Assembly (NCBI RefSeq): GCF_000821065.1
Contig: NZ_CDGG01000001.1
Span: 62,001 to 126,000 of the forward strand
Direction: 5' to 3'
Origin: Oceanobacillus oncorhynchi
Lineage (GTDB): Bacteria > Bacillota > Bacilli > Bacillales > Amphibacillaceae
Length of the DNA: 64,000 nucleotides
Shown here: piece by piece, positions 62,030-64,000 of the stretch
How the letters are laid out: every line of letters starts with the position of its first letter
Numbering within the stretch: the stretch's first letter is position 1
The notes under the pieces: model-generated
Seen by the model: the letters and a program-made list of their open reading frames with translations, nothing else
Told to the model about the DNA's origin: nothing
The model's database searches: none
Made by a program: the position numbers and the translations under genes

Positions 62030-62068
62030 AACAGCTGTTTTTCTGATAGAGATAAGCAGCTGTTTTTT
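62030..62068 (+). terminator. Terminator of the binding-protein gene
   Basis: AACAGCTG (62030-62037) pairs with CAGCTGTT (62057-62064), followed by TTTT, 11 nt after the stop. Confidence 0.75.
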
Positions 62069-62077
62069 GTACATAAA

Positions 62078-62109
62078 AAAAGTCACATGATTCATATCAT
62101 GTGACTTTT
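62078..62109 (-). terminator. Terminator of the ABC ATPase genes
   Basis: A perfect 13-bp stem, AAAAGTCACATGA (62078-62090) with TCATGTGACTTTT (62097-62109); on the minus strand it continues into T residues. Confidence 0.8.
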
Positions 62110-62118
62110 ACAATATAA

Positions 62119-63141
62119 TTACGCATTAACCGTCGGCTGATGTTCACCAGAACGGATAGCTTCCATATGGTGACAAGCTGCACGATGTCCGTCTTTCATA
62201 CCTTCTGTGTTACGCAGTTCAGGCACCTTTGTACGGCAGATGTCCGTGGCAAAAGGACAGCGTGTGTGGAAGCGGCAGCCTTCAGGAGGATCAATCGGAG
62301 AAGGCACATCTCCTTTTAGCGTAATACGTTCTTTTTTGGCTTCCAAATCCGTACTAGGGATAGCAGAAAGAAGTGCTTTCGTGTACGGATGCATGTTATT
62401 GGTAAATAATGATTTTTTATCAGCTATTTCAACAACTTTTCCTAAATACATTACTATAATACGGTCAGAAATGTGACGTACAACACCTAAATCATGTGAA
62501 ATGAAAAGATAAGTCAGTTTAAATTCACGCTGCAGCTTTTTCAGCAGATTGATAACCTGTGCCTGAATAGACACATCAAGTGCTGACACAGCCTCATCAG
62601 CAATAATTAATTTCGGATCAACAGACAGTGCTCGGGCAATCCCGATACGCTGTCGCTGCCCGCCGCTGAACTCGTGTGGATGCCGGTCAATCTGGTGGGC
62701 GCCAAGGCCTACTGTCTCCATCAACTCCTTCACACGATCATTTCTTTCATGTTTAGGAACCGCATTTTGAATTTCCATTGCTTCGGTTAAAATTTGCCGG
62801 ACAGTGTGGCGGGGATTAATCGATGCATATGGATCCTGAAAAATAATCTGCATATCTTTACGAAATTTATTCATTTCTTTTTTATTTAGCTCAAGAATAT
62901 TTGTACCATCAAATTCTACTTTTCCATCAGTAGGTTCATCTAATCGGAGAACAGCTCGTCCGGTTGTCGATTTTCCACAGCCAGATTCTCCTACGATACT
63001 TAGTGTTTCTCCTTCATACACTTCAAAGGAGATATCGTCTACTGCCTTTACGTGATTGACGGTGCGGCCAAAAAACCCGCCTTTAATCGGAAAATATTGT
63101 TTTAAGTCATCTACTTTAAGAAGTACTTTTTGATTGTTCAT
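62119..63141 (-). CDS. Oligopeptide-type ABC transporter ATPase (OppF/DppF-like)
   Basis: A 340-residue ATPase of the peptide ABC class. It has Walker [10 protein letters not shown], the Q-loop region [15 protein letters not shown], signature [15 protein letters not shown] in the FSGGQRQR form, and Walker [13 protein letters not shown]. The C-terminal extension carries [14 protein letters not shown], the cysteine-rich motif that can bind an iron-sulfur cluster in this subfamily. GGAGGTG precedes the ATG; it overlaps the upstream ATPase gene by 26 nt. Confidence 0.9.
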   Translation of the reverse strand: MNNQKVLLKVDDLKQYFPIKGGFFGRTVNHVKAVDDISFEVYEGETLSIVGESGCGKSTTGRAVLRLDEPTDGKVEFDGTNILELNKKEMNKFRKDMQIIFQDPYASINPRHTVRQILTEAMEIQNAVPKHERNDRVKELMETVGLGAHQIDRHPHEFSGGQRQRIGIARALSVDPKLIIADEAVSALDVSIQAQVINLLKKLQREFKLTYLFISHDLGVVRHISDRIIVMYLGKVVEIADKKSLFTNNMHPYTKALLSAIPSTDLEAKKERITLKGDVPSPIDPPEGCRFHTRCPFATDICRTKVPELRNTEGMKDGHRAACHHMEAIRSGEHQPTVNA

Positions 63142-64000
63142 GAACGTTCACCTCCGGATCTCCGTCCCATTCATCAGAATAAATCCAGCAACGAATTTGA
63201 TTACCCTCTTCATCCGTTTCTAAGTCAGGTAATTTATTTCGGCATAAATCGGTAGCAAATGGACATCTTGGCGCAAAACGGCAGCCCTGCGGCATATCAG
63301 CTGGACTTGGAACAGATCCTCTAATCACTGCTAAATCGCCATCTACGTCTTGGTCGTGTTGTGGAACAGATTGCATCAAACCAACGGTATATGGGTGTTT
63401 TGGTTCTGTAAATAAGGTCTTTTTATCGGTGAATTCGACCACTTTCCCGCAATACATAACGGCAACATAATCACAAGTTTCTGCCACAACGCCGAGGTCA
63501 TGGGTAATTAATAAAATACCCATGTCCAATTTTTCTTGCAATTCTTTCATTAAATCTAAAATCTGTGCTTGAATTGTTACATCCAATGCGGTTGTTGGTT
63601 CATCAGCAATCAATAGATCTGGGTTACAGGCAAGCGCGATTGCGATCATCACACGCTGGCGCATCCCTCCAGATAACTCAAATGGATACTGATTGATACG
63701 TTTTTCTGGGGAAGGAATTCCTACCAGCTTTAACATCTCAATGGATTTCTTTTTTGCTTCCTTTTTGCCAAGACCTTCGTGAATGCGGAATGATTCACTG
63801 ATCTGCTGGCCGACCGTAAAGGTAGGGTTCAAGGAAGTCATTGGTTCCTGGAAAATCATTGATATTTCATTGCCTCGAATTTTGCGCATCTGTGCTTCGC
63901 TCTTATCTAAGAGGTTTTCTCCTTTGAAGAGAATTTCTCCACCTTTAATCTTACCTGGTTCTTCGATAAGACGGAGAATAGATAAGGAAGTAATACTTTT
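63116..64000 (-). CDS. Oligopeptide-type ABC transporter ATPase (OppD/DppD-like), partial
   Basis: The reading frame is open to the window edge; the visible part starts [20 protein letters not shown], i.e. just after the start of Walker A, so the first 40 or so residues lie outside. Signature [15 protein letters not shown], Walker [15 protein letters not shown] and the C-terminal [14 protein letters not shown] cysteine motif are present. The ATG at 63889 is internal. It forms a pair with the following ATPase; permease genes are expected beyond the window. Confidence 0.88.
   Translation of the reverse strand, partial: KSITSLSILRLIEEPGKIKGGEILFKGENLLDKSEAQMRKIRGNEISMIFQEPMTSLNPTFTVGQQISESFRIHEGLGKKEAKKKSIEMLKLVGIPSPEKRINQYPFELSGGMRQRVMIAIALACNPDLLIADEPTTALDVTIQAQILDLMKELQEKLDMGILLITHDLGVVAETCDYVAVMYCGKVVEFTDKKTLFTEPKHPYTVGLMQSVPQHDQDVDGDLAVIRGSVPSPADMPQGCRFAPRCPFATDLCRNKLPDLETDEEGNQIRCWIYSDEWDGDPEVNVHEQSKSTS

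Overview
The window is a replication-origin region of a low-GC, endospore-forming Firmicute of the family Bacillaceae. The protein sequences and the presence of spoIIIJ, yyaC, noc, soj/spo0J and gdpP fit an Oceanobacillus/Virgibacillus-type organism; that genus guess is inference from remembered homologues, not from a search. The origin lies at about 28.0-30.3 kb. DnaA-box clusters flank dnaA on both sides, and almost all core genes point away from it: dnaA, dnaN, yaaA, recF, remB, gyrB, gyrA, guaB, dacA and serS to the left; rpmH, rnpA, spoIIIJ, jag, mnmE, mnmG, rsmG, noc, soj and spo0J to the right.

Left flank (1-11 kb). A partial acetyl-CoA synthetase gene with a perfect catabolite-repression (cre) match is followed by a dicarboxylate/amino-acid symporter, a small XRE/ImmA-like regulatory pair with a divergent XRE regulator, and a duplicated YdcZ-type transporter. 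Next come pyruvate formate-lyase and its activase behind a promoter with an Fnr-like box centred 41.5 bp upstream of the predicted start and a perfect Rex-type dyad just downstream. proC follows, behind a proline-specific T-box.

11-19.7 kb. The (p)ppGpp synthetase gene sasA is followed by an intact-looking 1683-bp IS3-family element that landed in the loop of the sasA terminator (4-bp target duplication CGAA). Beyond it are tRNA-Ser, serS with a serine T-box, dacA, guaB and the antisense gene yaaC. No rRNA operon is present between gyrA and guaB, where B. subtilis has rrnO.

Right flank (30.5-64 kb). The ribosomal/tRNA-modification block leads into chromosome segregation (noc, soj, spo0J), with parS sites at 37.8 and 45.6 kb and a Noc-binding site at 54.65 kb. 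A four-gene manganese-type ABC transporter follows, then DUF554, yyaC, a YkvI-like protein, MscS, DUF951, ychF, rpsF-ssb-rpsR, a CitMHS transporter, yybS-gdpP-rplI-dnaC, and an oligopeptide ABC binding protein convergent with two ABC ATPase genes, the last cut by the window end.

The most unusual structures are three members of a dispersed, strongly foldable repeat family (5.3, 22.3 and 40.9 kb), the IS insertion inside a terminator hairpin, the orphan ImmR/ImmA-like locus with nested operator dyads, and a short ORF/structured segment between parS and noc. I saw no CRISPR array, prophage or defence island. Nothing here is a clearly new system; the best candidates are listed as findings.
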